DNA from: Icerya purchasi
Lineage: Eukaryota; Arthropoda; Insecta; Hemiptera; Monophlebidae
NCBI GenBank assembly: GCA_039619475.1
Contig: CM077115.1
Coordinates: forward strand, 491,185,352 to 491,249,351
Length of the DNA: 64,000 bases
Direction of reading: 5' to 3'
The notes under the pieces are model-generated. The model was not told the origin of the DNA. It saw nothing but the letters and a program-made list of their open reading frames with translations, and searched no databases. Shown piece after piece: positions 1 to 12,133 of the stretch; the stretch's first letter is position 1, and the number at the start of each line of letters is the position of its first letter. The position numbers and the translations under genes were made by a program.

Positions 1-935
1 AAACACATTCTAAATTTAAACTCAAAAATAAGACAGACAATTCCAGCTTTATATAAAATAAAGCAGGTACTATCATATCGAACTCTACGTATATACTATA
101 ACTCAATTATAATGTCTAGAATTTTATATGGAATTTAAATATGGTGCGAGGCTAAGAAAACTGAAATAAATAAAATAAGTAAAATACAGAAGAGGTGTTT
201 GAAACTCATACTCCCTCATTGGAAGCAAAACGACTCTGGGTCAATTATGTATGGAAGGGAAACGATGAAATGTCCCCAAAGATGTACTATTACAGACTAC
301 TAGAATTTAACGTCAATAATATAAAATTACCATCTAGGCAAAAAACTCGATTGACAAGAAACCAAAGTAATACATACTACATCTATCCTCGTGGGGGTAA
401 ATCTGCGAATTGATAATACGGATGATTCGGTTTTAATTAAATTAATAAGTACAATCCCGAATCATATATTAGAGGAAAAAAGAATTGGTGTGTGGAAAAA
501 GGAGGTGGAAAATTGGTTAAAGGAATGGTGCAAAGATTGAACAACAAGCTACGTTCTGAATCTCTCTACCTTTTAATGCTCCTTTCTTTATACGTTTTAG
601 TTTTTGACTTCCTAGTGTCTTTACCGGACATTAAGTTGTAAAGAAGATTATGTTTCCCATTTTAAATATTGAGCTGTCGGCATGTAATAATGTACAGATA
701 CGTATTACGGGGCGTGTTACGTAGTTGCATGCGTATATACATATATTTATACTTAATCTTAACGCTAGAGTACTAATATTATGATTATAGAATAAGTTAA
801 GATAAATTATAATTTTTATATTGTATATATTTTTTTGAATAAACGTTAATAAGAGTGTCGGGCACTCACACAACGGGCATATTTGCCTTGTGAGACCCAC
901 AACTTATTTCAAAAAAAAAAAAAAAAAAAAAAAAA
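1..935 (+). mobile_element. Family B LINE, 3' part of RT to poly(A) tail
   Basis: Decayed end of a non-LTR retrotransposon, entering from the left edge. The first ~140 bases read as the RT thumb region (LYKIKQVL, then IIMSRILYG), typical of CR1/Daphne-like LINEs. Bases 370-540 read in a shifted frame as the usual C-terminus (NLRID, IPNHI, WLKEW) before a stop near 540. About 370 bases of 3' UTR follow, ending in ACAACTTATTTC and 25 A (911-935). The same terminal motif precedes the poly(A) of the copy at 23290-23952, so the two belong together. The reading frame is broken by stops and shifts. The clade call is tentative. Confidence 0.6.
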
Positions 936-1212
936 TGTAAACTTCCGAATCTGTAGATGTTAAAAAACATAAAAAAATTATCTGATGTAAACCAAAAAAA
1001 AGTGTTTATGGCGTAAAAGAAATGAATTTATAATTACCGGATTAATGAATAAATTTCTAACAGCTTTAGCAAAGGCGTGAGTTACTGCATCAGATTGCAG
1101 GGAATGTGAAAAACAAACATTGCGGGAAGATGATAAAATTGATCATTTTAAAACATCAACCCAAATTGACTGTTACGAAATATCATCGCAAATTAATGAT
1201 AAAGTAATTCAT

Positions 1213-1214
<2 letters not shown>

Positions 1215-1248
<34 letters not shown>

Positions 1249-1735
1249 TAATAATAAAGGTACAATCTTAACCGTTAAATTAAATAAGTACCAATAATAA
1301 TAAATGTTTAACAATTAAATCTTATTTGGAGTATAAGACCAGTGACTTCACCCCATAAAAATATATTTAGATCACTAAGTCTAATGGATGTCTGCGTTTG
1401 AAACGTCTGGTGTCATAGCCGGTATCTAGCAGCTGTATTGCTTCCACATTTACGTGATTATGCAAACGCTTCTCGTGTATCTGAGCAAACTCCTTAATGA
1501 CATCGTTGACGGTAGCCATTTGGAGATCCGTATGAATATCATCATTACGTGAATATCAATTTGCATCTACAATTGCACGTAAGATTATATTTTGACGCCG
1601 CTGGATCATTTCTCGATTGGAACGCGCAGTACAGCCCCATAAGGCAATTCCATACGTCCAAATCGGTTTAATGATTTGTTTGTACAATAATAGTTTGCAG
1701 GACGTATCCAGTATGGATTGTCTGCCGATTAACCG
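1215..1735 (-). mobile_element. Jockey-type LINE, 5'-truncated
   Basis: On the minus strand the RT thumb motif KPIWTYGIALWGC and SNREMIQRRQN are clear, followed after a frameshift by C-terminal residues ending RRFKRRHPLDL. The tail is 29 T at 1215-1243, which is poly(A) on the minus strand. ATTCATAA occurs at both edges (1207-1214 and 1736-1743), followed on each side by T residues, so it is a target-site duplication of at least 8 bp. The insertion sits in the hAT transposase gene. The related copy at 12891-13476 shares the WTYG, LWGC and RRLKRQKPQDL blocks. Confidence 0.8.
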
Positions 1736-2198
1736 ATTCATAATTTTGAGAGCGACAAATCAGATTTTAATTTTAATGATCCAAGCAGCTGGCCCAAGTT
1801 ATGAGCATCAAAATTAGTGACTGTTTAGTTGAAGATACATCCCGTAGAGTTAAAAAAGATTTTCGTAAAAATAATTCTGATCGAAAGTTTTCGGAATTAT
1901 ACTATTATCGTTCTTTGCCAGACGGTGAAAAAATATACAGAAGATAATTAGTTTATATTCTGAAAAATTTAATTCAGTTTTTTGTTACTGCTATAAGTTA
2001 CTTGAAGAATGTAATTTGCAACTTACGAATACGTGTAGTTACAATGATTGACGCCACTCCGGTTATATATTAAAAAGGCATCATGATATGAAAAATGGAT
2101 CAAAATATAGTAAATTGAAAATGATTCAGCTTAACAAAGGCTATATGAAATGGACAAAAAAAAAAAAAATACTGACAATCTGTTGCCGAACGGTTAAT

Positions 2199-2201
2199 CT
2201 C

Positions 2202-2234
<33 letters not shown>

Positions 2235-2240
2235 ATATAG
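2199..2240. repeat. (TA)n microsatellite
   Basis: About 40 bases of alternating TA with two TG interruptions, lying where the hAT transposase has lost its middle part. Confidence 0.9.
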
Positions 2241-2739
2241 TGCAATATTTATAATAAGGCAATGTTTAGTTCTCCTAAAAAAACTTTTTAAAAATTATAC
2301 AATGGTAAACTTTTAAAATTAGTGGAAAATATTGCTAAATTTGATTTAATAACGGATGAATATTTGTGACGCAATTCCTTAAACAATTAAATTCAAACTC
2401 CACTTGGAGAACCCCGGAAATCTTTACAATGCTTTATAAAAGCTGAGATGGATTCGAACGTTGTTTCGAATTATATTCGTAAAAATAACAAATTGAATGA
2501 TGCCGTTACAAATTTAGCACTGCGCATTCATTTAACTTTACTTGTTTCGGCAGCTTCCCGAGAAAAAGCTTTTAATTATCAAGGACAAATTTTTTTTTGT
2601 TTTTAGGCTTTTGCAATGTCTTAGGGAACGGTTAAATGATTTTTTAGTCATATTTATCGAAAATGATGTCCCAGATAAAGAGAATATTAATGATTTTCAA
2701 TTAAAAATTGTCTTCAGGTTCTATCCTCTGTAGTTCTAT

Positions 2740-5075
2740 GTACTTGTACATATAGTAAACATTTTTTTGAATCGAAATCAACTTGTTTTGTCGCTGGGAA
2801 AGGGCGTTAAATTCCACGCGACGGCCCTGCAAATATTTCCATTCACTTGAGCGATTGCCAACCTTTATTTTTGCAGCATTTTTAAAAATAAAGTCAAATT
2901 TTCAACAAAACATTACGCCTATTGCGCAATCGTGTAAAATATATGAAATTATAATAATTGTGAAATAATCCTGCAGGTAGTCCATTGCAAAATCGAAGGT
3001 TTGCAAACATAAAAATCCAAAAAAAAAACAAACGGTATTGAAAAAGACGACCAAAAACACTCGATCTTAATTCCGAACGGCTCAATTTGTTCCCTTGTAA
3101 TTCAAGTTGCTCGATGCTGTTCCCGCGAATCGTGCGCATTCTTTAGAAGTCATTAACATAGAACGTTATGTACGGCTGTGTACGATATCATCGGAACTTT
3201 TGGACCGTGCAAGAATTCTCTTAAACGTCTTCTCTGCTCCACTACATTCAGAGCCCGAACTCTGATTAACAAAACGTATCACGAATTCTGTACAACGCGT
3301 CACATGAAGCGAACTCAGTTCACTGTGAACTTGTACAATTAATGACGTCGATAATGCGGCATTTCGACAGTATTCAAACATGGTCGTTTGTTGAATACCA
3401 CCGTCAGACAACTATTTAACAACGCCACAATTTCCATCGGTTGCATGGGCAAAATCATTTTTTGCCCTCTCTCGTCGGAGCTGTGTTTACCGCAAACTGC
3501 TGCCGGCTTGTGCTATAATTCCTCTAGCGAAGCGAAAGCAGAATTTTCAGGCGTTACATTAAGTAAGCTCCGATCGAATAAACGAGCAGTTGTTCAAAGT
3601 AGAATCCATTTCAAACTTGCTGAGAAATAACAAAACGGAATCTGCGACTCTCAACTGCTTCCGGTCGGTTATGACGGCGTCAGTTAATACGGTTTTTGAA
3701 TTCTTTTCCCCACGCATGCTCAGCCTCTTAATTTTCTCCCCTATTGAAAATAATCGCTTTTCCTGAAAACAGATTTTCAAGCGGTTTTTCATTAATGACA
3801 GGAATTTTCCTTCAGAACGTCGAAGATACATTCTCAGTAGCGTCTTTTCTGGTCGCTATTACAGCTGTTCCCTTAAATAACCGGCATTTTCCGGCTGTAC
3901 GATCGATTTCTCTGTATTGAGAAATTATCGATCAGGTGATGGTTTTTTTTCCGATTTTTTTTTTTTAGGTTCTTTAGTTGTATGCGGGCCATATTTGCGC
4001 GCGTTACCCCCTAGACGAGCACAAAAAAGATCTCCTAAATAACATTAAAGAAATTGTAAAAAACATATTAAAATCGAACATTTAAAATAAAACATTTAAG
4101 AGCCCAATGCCCCACGTTGGTGAAAAGAAAATGAAACGGTTAACCATATGGTGGTACAGCTGTTAATGAACATTCTGTATACACAATCGTTTATAATATA
4201 AACGAAATAGGGAGGAGTCGTTTTATTCGTTTAACCGAATGTAGAGCCCGATTTTAAATTTAATTATATTAAAATTTGACCACACAGCATACGTAAAGAA
4301 ATTTTACATTTTTCAAAACTTTTACATAAAGCAAAACACCAATATGTAATCAACTTTTTCAGCGACAATTTTGTAGCCACCGTTGGCGTATCAAATTTCA
4401 CTCGATTTTTTTACTATTTTCATACGCTAGAAACACTGTTTATTTGGGCTTAAAAAACTTTGAGGAATTAAACTGAAATTATTTTTGAATATAATAAATA
4501 AAAAAAAAAAATAAAGTCAAAGATTATATCTCTGTCAAACAATAGTTTTAACAGAAAGTTTTCCCCCGTTGTAAATTGCTTTGTACATTTAATAATGTGT
4601 GTGCGGACATTTTTATTTTAAGCTGTATAATAAATATATATTGGATTTTCATGTGTAATATTTTCAGAATATTTCCCTTAATTCGAATTTTTATCGCTAT
4701 GATAAAGAAATCATTAAATTGCTAACTGATGGCGATGTAATTGCACGGCTGAAATTTTTCCGTTTGATTACCGTATACTTAAAACCGGGGTACATTTAAG
4801 CGTTTTATTCGGAAAGTATCATTGAGTTTGTGGGGTTTATATTAGATTCGATCAGGCAGCAGCATATTTTGTTCGTTCTGTAATATCTGTAAATTTGTAG
4901 GGTTTTTTATTTTAAAGTTTTTTTTTTTTTTTTTTTTGTTATCAAACATTTTTCATTCGGCCAATACTTTTTTGAAAGTATTAAAATAAATACGAGAGGT
5001 TATTTTTGCAATAAATATATTTAACAATGAGTTTAAATAACAAATACAGTAACGAGAGGTTATAGCAATTTTGCT

Positions 5076-5076
<1 letters not shown>
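2740..5076. other. Anonymous AT-rich intergenic DNA
   Basis: No gene or recognisable transposon found on either strand. Short open frames here overlap on opposite strands and match nothing I know. Short A and T runs occur at 3948-3966, 4501-4511 and 4919-4937. Confidence 0.5.
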
Positions 5077-5107
<31 letters not shown>

Positions 5108-6990
5108 GGTTCGTCTACAAGGACATTGGCCCAAAGACAGAGGAAGAAACTTAGATCTTTATACGATCAGAGATAGCCGACAAAAAGGAATCAAGAGCCT
5201 GAACAACAGAAGGAGAAGGAAGGGAGAGAATGAACGAAGCACTGTATGGAGTGGGAATACCAATTTGTAAAAGGGAGGAAATGAAATAGTAGATAGATTA
5301 GCAAGAACCGAAGTAGGTAGAACAATTGCTCAAAAATTAAATTGGTGGGAGTTTTTATCGATAATTGAAGAACACATTATAATCGAGTGGAACGCTGAGT
5401 ATCAACAGATTAGTGATCAAAAAGGGAAAGATTATTCAAGAATACAGAAGTATGTCCCAAGAGCCCCTTGGTTTAAAGGAGCGAACAACTTGGGAAGAGA
5501 CTTTATAGCGACGATAACGAGGATTGAGAACAGGACACAACTTCCCCGTCCACTTGGCAAAAATTAATATCATCAATGATAGTACATGCAGTAGTTGTAG
5601 AACAGAGGGTTCAATAGATCGTTTTATCTGGCAATGTAAAGTATACGAGCAGGGTAGGGACAAACTTAGAGCAGAAATCCTTAGCAGAACTGCATACTTT
5701 CCCGGTTTCAGTGACACAGATAATTGCAGATCCACTGTCGAAGGTAGCGGCATTAATATATAAATTTATAAAATATCACAACATAGAAATTTAGAAATAA
5801 TAAATAAGGACGTTCTATAAAACACCCTATACAGGGCTAAGCAAAAGAAAAAACTGTCTAAATGACGAAAGCTAAGCCAAAAAAAAAAGAAAAAATAAAA
5901 AAAAAAGGGAGTAGTAGAAAGCAGCTTGACCGGTTACAAAAGATGCACACTCGAACATTACGTGATCGGGATCACACACAAATTGGATATTGGAGGGGTG
6001 TAATGGACAAAAAGGAGACGGCACAAGAGAATAACGGAAAAGCGAGGAAGAAAGCAAACTGTGGCCAAAGCGCAGGCGGCAAATCGTAGAGATGCTGGAG
6101 CGACGCATGCAAGGAAAATCAAGAAACCAGGGGAAACGGGAAGGGGGGAAAGGGAAGGCTAAATAAACAAGAAAAAAGCATCCGGATTATTGGAGAATGA
6201 GAAGACGTAAGAGTCAAACCATAGTTTGGAATGAGCAGCTGCAGACAGGAGAGGGTAATATTGGAAGAAGAGAAAACAGGAAGAAACCTACCGGAAGAGG
6301 ACGATAACCGAGCGAATGAGTGTCAGTTAACTCATTGGCCAGGGATCCAAAAGAAGTCCGTTTGGATTAAGTGAGAAAGGAAAAGAGATCATGAATCAAG
6401 GAGCGAATATTGAGCGAGGAGGGAGAGGAGATGTGATAGTCTGCAGCACGCTTTGAGCATCCGACAGGATAAGGATATTGCGAGAGACAGGTGAGGATCT
6501 GATAAAAACAAGGGCACACAGAATAGCAGAGGGCTCCGCATAGAAGATTGACAAAAAGGAGGGAAGTTTAAAGGACTCGACATAATTTAGAGAAGGACAG
6601 AAAAAAACTGCACCAATATCATTGGGTAGTCGCTTGCAGCCATCAGTGAAAATCAAAAAAAATGGTTAGGGAAAGAAGAACTTAGAGATTCAGTAAAGAT
6701 TATGATCTGGCAACATTATGAATGACAGGTTTAGGAGGAATCGGGGAATAAGAGCAATTAATAGGATGAAGAAAAAAGGAAATATTGAAGGAGAAATATA
6801 GGAGTTTATCGTGAATGAGATATACGGAGAAAACTGAACAAGACGGCAGCGATAAGTGATAGAATGGGAGTTTTGTTGACAGAAAAGCGCCAGCTACGTA
6901 AGATGGACGAATAAGAAGAAATCAGTGGAGAAGAGGAAATCGGCAACCGTTTGATGAGGAAACGATAACCCAGGAAGGAACGTCGAAGAA
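5077..6990 (-). mobile_element. Family A (I/Nimb-group) LINE, 5'-truncated, split by a second LINE
   Basis: Minus-strand family A copy with a 30-T tail at 5077-5106. Its 3' end (RC of 5107-5135) matches the terminal TTGGGCC-ATGTCC-GACGAACCC block of the copy ending at 50866. Coding remnants read RNase H (IFTDG at about 6640, YAEPSAI, LSDAQSVL), then the zinc-finger region SRLRFGHSLL-like, CDPDHVMFECAS (about 5950-6100). The upstream edge near 6990 corresponds to LRRSFLGYRF of the intact copies. The element is interrupted at 5294-5911 by a plus-strand LINE. RNase H has stops, so this is dead. Confidence 0.8.
5294..5911 (+). mobile_element. I-type LINE 3' fragment nested in family A
   Basis: Starts inside the RNase H domain (VDRLARTEVG, the last catalytic Asp region), continues through WWEFLSIIEEHIIIEWN and after a frameshift reads LRTGHNFPVHLAKI, then the C-terminal zinc finger CSSCRTEGSIDRFIWQC (about 5525-5640). 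The tail is A-rich at 5878-5907. TAGTAGA occurs on both sides (5287-5293 and 5912-5918), a candidate 7-bp target-site duplication. The flanking DNA on each side is the same family A element, so this is a nested insertion. It differs from family A in sequence and 3' UTR. Confidence 0.75.
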
Positions 6991-8738
6991 TTTTCCTATA
7001 ATCGTGTTTATATTAAAATGCTTTATAGTTGTCTAGTTCTTTTTATTATAAAAACTGCTTTGATTTAGTTATTTCTTGCGCATGTTGTAGCCCCTGCTTC
7101 CTTCATCGTCATGTTTTTTTTTTCTCACAGCTTTTTGTCCTTGGCATCTTGCACCGGTGGTAGTCAACAATTTTGATTATAGATTTTTTTATGGATGATG
7201 TGCTGTTTGCGCTTAACCCCTCTTTTTCCTTAAACTTAATATCCTCCTACGACGCTTTCATTTCCATTGTACTTTCATTTATCTCGAAGTAACCTATTGT
7301 TAAACACGAGGGAATTGCCGAGTTGTGAGAAAAACAAAGGAAGCATTCCAGTATTAATGTCCCCGGAACTATATTATTAAAGAAATTCGAGGTAGAGCTT
7401 TTTTTTTTTTTATTATTCTTTTTTCGGGAAAACATCAAAGGCGTTTTCGGAGATGAGTTTTTTAACGGCTGCTAGTAATTTATACGTAAATTCCCGTCTT
7501 GTCCTAATTTTTTCCAATTCCCAAATTTAACCTTTAGCAGCACATCGTTTTTCAATGTTCCGACGTAGACGAAACAGGTTGTGTTTTCGTAAAAATTTCC
7601 TGCATCTGCGAGAATCGTTTTTCTCGAATTATTAACAGCCCGGAGATATTCGTAAAAATTCTTCTTACGGCGGCTTCTCTTTCTTAATTTCGACCGGCAA
7701 TTCGGAAAAGAAAAGTTCACTTGTGTCGTCCCATTGTTAATTAATTATGAGATCTGCACATTGAGATTATGCTCCGCGTTATTCTCGAGAAGAATTTTCA
7801 AGCGAAATTTTTCTGATGTTACTGTACGAGTATAAGATAAAAGTCAGTCGAGTAATTTTTGTTAATATAATTCACCGGAAGAAAAGTAACTTTTTCATAA
7901 ATGTATAGCGACGTAGTTTATGCGCTAACTATTTTTAAAACAAAATCCGGTAAATATGAGAGTGTTTTTTAGCGGGCAGCGACTTGCAAGTCCGGTGAAC
8001 AAAACTGGAGTCCGCTGTTTTGTATTCTGTAGAAATACGATTTCATCATACGGTTAAGAATAAGTGCTCATCGCAAATATTCAAGGTGTTCAGAGTGATA
8101 AGAGCTTCCTTTTTATTTTTTTTTTTTGATCACTTGATTCGATAGAACGACATCGCCTTCGGAATGTTCGTGTAAATCTTTTAGTTCTGAAAATATCTGC
8201 TCGCCCAGTCTTCGATCGGCAGTGTGTAAAGTGAACGCGGGTCAATTTCGCGATTTCTTTTGATTGTTTTTTCAGGTAGCCGCTTTTTTCAGAATAATTT
8301 TCGGCGCCGATAATGGTACACAAATTAGCATCGTCTGTAGAGGTTTCTTTATTTGTGTATTCAAACGGGTGAAACTTAATTAGCAGAAACACAATTTAGG
8401 CTTGCGTGCCGTTACTACTGGGGATTACTTTGGACGGCAGAGAAACGAGAATGAAACATCTTCCTGGTCCGTTATCGGGAGCGGACAGGGCCTATTTTGT
8501 GGTTGTCACCGGAGCAGTTCCAGCAGCTCTTTTTATTTTTGCTAGCTTCCGCACTGGACGACGCAGTCTGACAGTATGTATTCAGTCGGTTTCTAAAATG
8601 CCGTCGTGTAAATGTCACGGCAGTAGCAACGCGCGTCAGTAGCAGGAGTTCTTTCCAGCTAATTATATTTCTTACAGTGTAATAATTCTGCAAATGCGCC
8701 AACTAACTACGATAAAACGCTATTATTTTATCGCGTGC

Positions 8739-8765
8739 CACACACACACACACACACACACACAC
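8739..8765. repeat. (CA)n microsatellite
   Basis: About 13 uninterrupted CA units. Confidence 0.95.
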
Positions 8766-9026
8766 GCAAAAAGAACTACTAGTTGAAATAAAAATTTTTT
8801 AACGCGATGGAGATGAGAAGAATTATCAGTATCATTTTGTAATTCACAAGTTTCTCCGCATCATGTGAAAACACTGAAATGCGGATATAGCTCAAAACAT
8901 ATATATTTCACAGTGTACTTTAAACGGACTTTTTTTTCTTTTTTTTTTCGTTCCAACTCCATTTAAACAGCCCTCCGGGGGAGTGTTTTTATCATTTTAT
9001 AGAAATTAAATAGTTTTTGAGAATGC

Positions 9027-9027
<1 letters not shown>

Positions 9028-9059
<32 letters not shown>
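9028..9059. repeat. Poly(A) run of 32
   Basis: Uninterrupted homopolymer. It could be an orphan retroposon tail, but no body was recognised. Confidence 0.9.
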
Positions 9060-9066
<7 letters not shown>

Positions 9067-9705
9067 AGGATAAAAAAAGGCTTAATAGAAATGAAGAGCA
9101 AAAAGGGTGTAGACAAGATTCAAAAGATGAGAGATTCGAAAGAAAAGACGTCGTAAAGCTGTACGTATAAACATCGAAGCATGGGGATATGTTTTTGAGC
9201 TTGGACGGTACCACACATTAAAATTCTTCGACATACGCCGATAATAAGTTTTTAAACAAACGTTATCTAATATTGTAATATCTGAACGGTGTGGCGCATT
9301 CGAGAAAAACGAGGCATACCTTTTGTTCTCTGCAGGTGTCTACAATAGAAGGAGACGATGATGCGAAAAGTGCGAAGAATTCGGCGCATCAACGGTCGTA
9401 CTATTTTTCCTTTTCGAAATCGTGTAGGATTGCTAGCGAGAACGTAAACGATGGAAAAATTCGACAACTTCAGATGCACGTGTTTTGAATCGTCTACGAG
9501 AATGATAGGGATAATAGTACCGATTATCTAAATAAAGTAAAGCAAAAATCCCGTACCCGGATTGTTAAGACACTAAGTAACTTCTCTAGAATTCTTTCGG
9601 GACTAAATTGTTTGCGAAATAAAAATAGGCGCCTCCCATTTTGATTATTTTAATCGTTTTAATAATAATTGTTTAAATATATTTCCGATCGATCATATAT
9701 TTAAA

Positions 9706-9732
<27 letters not shown>
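9706..9732. repeat. (TG)n microsatellite
   Basis: About 13 uninterrupted TG units. Confidence 0.95.
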
Positions 9733-9737
<5 letters not shown>

Positions 9738-10029
9738 AAAGAATAAAACCACACCATGTTTTGTCTTTATTCATGCTAAAACATTTAAAATTACGTTAGA
9801 TTTGTACGCAAATTGCACAATTCAAACTGTTAATAGCTACGAGTATTATTAAAAAAACAAAAAAAAACAAAAAAAAAACTATAAGCTACTAACCGAAACA
9901 TCGATGTTCTCATAATTTTTTACCATCTCAAAGGCCCCCCCCGGAGATATAGAGCGCGCACTCCGAAAAATTCTTCTTAACGTGTGCAATAGATATACGT
10001 TATTTATGCGCGGAAAATTTCCATCTCAA

Positions 10030-10440
10030 AAGTATATTCCGTTTTAATAAAGTGTATCTCTGGACGCTGCCCTGGAGAAGAACATACAGGCTTTTGAGCT
10101 GTATACGTACCGACGCATTCTCCAAATCTCCTGGACTGAGAAGATCACGAACAAAGAGGTGACTGAAAAAGGAACCAGAATGACTTAACACAATTAAGGA
10201 AAGAAAGCTGAAATATCTCGGGCATATTCTACGCGGGCCAAAGTATGAGGTTCTAAGTTTAATTTTACAAGGAAAAATCGTCGGAAAACGTTCTCAATAG
10301 GACGTAGACGGAACTCTTGGCTAAAAGACTTCCGCCGCTGGTTCAACGCATCATCAGTCGAGCTGTTTTGTATCCAAAATTACAATAGCCATGTGGATCG
10401 CCAACCATCGTAGCGGAGACGGCGTATGAAGAAGAAGACG
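10030..10440 (+). mobile_element. Family C (RTE-like endonuclease-RT) C-terminus
   Basis: Decayed C-terminal part of an APE-type LINE. Readable blocks in order: QAFELYTYRRILQISWTEK, then in the next frame LNTIKERKLKYLGHILRGP and VLSLILQGKIVGKR, then SWLKDFRRWF and IAMWIANHRSGDGV, stop, GAAGAAGAAGACG. This order (YRRML-ISWT, RKL-YLGH, GK-EGKR, SWLK-W, terminal GDG) is the standard tail of insect endonuclease-reverse transcriptase elements. At least two frameshifts. The copies at 33170-34275 and 37060-37947 share the blocks. Confidence 0.75.
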
Positions 10441-10449
10441 TGTAAATCC

Positions 10450-12097
10450 TCTGATTCATCAATCATTCGAATAATGACAACGGGAACCAACAGACCATTT
10501 TAAGCGAAGCACTACCAAAAATGAATTCGACCAGCCCCGGGGGCTAATATAGTAATTCCGGTATATCGCAGATTCGACGCGTGAGCTCGGAATGAACGAA
10601 TGAATGCGAGAAATAAGCGCGATTAGAGTTATTTGGGTACAATTGAAAGAGCGAACGCATACACTATTTGAGCACTTTCGAAGGGATACAAATTCAGACG
10701 ATAATGCAGGCAGCGCCGAATGAAATCGATCATCGAACTTCGAACGAAGTAACTCACGAATTAGGATGAAATTTCACAGTTTTCCCGCCTGGTCGAGTAG
10801 CTCGAAGATGATCATTTCTTACGCGGCATTTATTCGCTATCCTCGTCGAATACCCGGGAGAAAATATTGTCGTCTCGTAATTGCGTAACAACAGGTGCAG
10901 AGCATTGGACCATCACCGGTAGTGTATCAGTTGGTCCAATGATGTTAAGAAAGCCGCCAAGATAGCAGTAGTAAAATTGCGAGAGAAAAAAAAAAAAGAA
11001 AAAAAAAACCCATTTCGCAACATGAATTATTCATTGTGTTTCCTACTCATATTTCTCTTTTTGACGCACATTTCAGCCATCTTCCACATCTTTTATTATT
11101 TCGCTTTTAAATAGCGTTCAAATTCGCTTTTTCCGTCCAATCCACTTTTATTTTCTGTACACACGAGAAACGTCGTCGGACATTTCAGCGGATTTTGCAG
11201 CGTTTCCAGCGACTGTGTTTGTGCGCGTCCTATGCCGGCTTACACGGGATGGATTATCGCACCGTGCCGCTACAGTACCCGTTCGAAATCCGTTTCCATA
11301 AGGGGGCCATCTTGTTTGTTTAAAAAATTTCGCCTTCTTCACGCCCCCCCCCCCGCCGCCTCCCGGCATTGTCTAGACTGTATAACACCGTAACACGTTA
11401 CATACATGTGCATTTCATTGAGCTGGAAAAATGGCGTTTTTTTTTTATTTCACTCGTATTACTACACTAGTATGCTCCGAAAAGAACTTTCGAAATGATC
11501 ATTTTTATCTGATAAAAGTTAGCTGTCGATTTCTTGTGCATTTTATAGATTTCGTTAAATTTTAAAAAGTACATGCGTATTTTTATACACACTGATGCGA
11601 TGTCGCTGCTGGCTGTGTTATTTTGATGCGACTCTCGATCTTTTGTGTTACACTTTAATATAATCCGAAGACGGATTCAGAACGATTTGAAAAAGAACTA
11701 TAATTTTTACTTTAAAAAGAAAACCATCTGTTTCTTTTTAACAACTCGGTGCAATTTCAAAAAAGCAAATAAAACATGTAAACTTAACGGAATTGTCGCT
11801 GATACGAATTCGGCGTATCCGGTAGTATATATTTGTCGACAATGTCCGAGTATAAAAATTCTCTTCGGTTATATTCATTTTATATTATAAGTATTTTTCT
11901 TCCGTAAACTGCTTGTAAACTGCCAATAATAAGTACATAAATAAATGAATGTCCGAAAATTGCACTTATTAATAATTATAAATTATGTTAAAACCCGAAT
12001 TTTATTTACACTATATTCACACATAAGTATAACATTAATTATTTATAAATAAACATAAATTAATTTCGCTAACAACATCTAAAATACTTCTTGAAAA

Positions 12098-12099
<2 letters not shown>
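10450..12099. other. Anonymous DNA, relatively GC-richer around 10.5-11.4 kb
   Basis: No gene supported. There is a 10-bp inverted repeat CATTGGACCA / TGGTCCAATG at 10903-10912 and 10932-10941, and a C-tract at 11343-11354. CpG-containing sequence near 10500-10900 and 11150-11370 could be unique host DNA or a promoter, but I see no exon. Confidence 0.4.

Positions 12100-12133
<34 letters not shown>

Larger units (their letters stand above)
1070..2735 (+). pseudogene. ZMYM1-like / TTF-type hAT transposase, decayed and split by a Jockey LINE
   Basis: Remnant of a hAT-superfamily transposase of the ZMYM1-like type (TTF zinc finger, DUF4371, dimerisation domain). Bases 1130-1214 continue, after the LINE at 1215-1735, into NDPSSWPKLMSI, then the zinc-finger stretch FSELYYYRSLPDGEKIY, LVYSEKFNSVFCYCYKLL and YNDWRHSGY (about 1770-2070). 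A large deletion follows, with A-rich and (TA)n sequence at 2155-2240. KLLKLVENIAKFDL (about 2300-2345) matches the DUF4371 start. LALRIHLTLLVSAASREKAF and, one frame over, LRERLNDFLVIFIENDV (about 2510-2680) match the hAT C-terminal dimerisation motif. The catalytic core is missing, so it cannot be active. Family match is from memory but rests on several ordered motifs. Confidence 0.8.
6991..10029. other. Anonymous DNA with simple repeats
   Basis: No supported gene. Contains (CA)n at 8739-8765, a 32-A run at 9028-9059, (TG)n at 9706-9732 and A-rich sequence near 9850-9880. The 32-A run resembles a retroposon tail, but I could not identify a body on either side. Confidence 0.5.
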
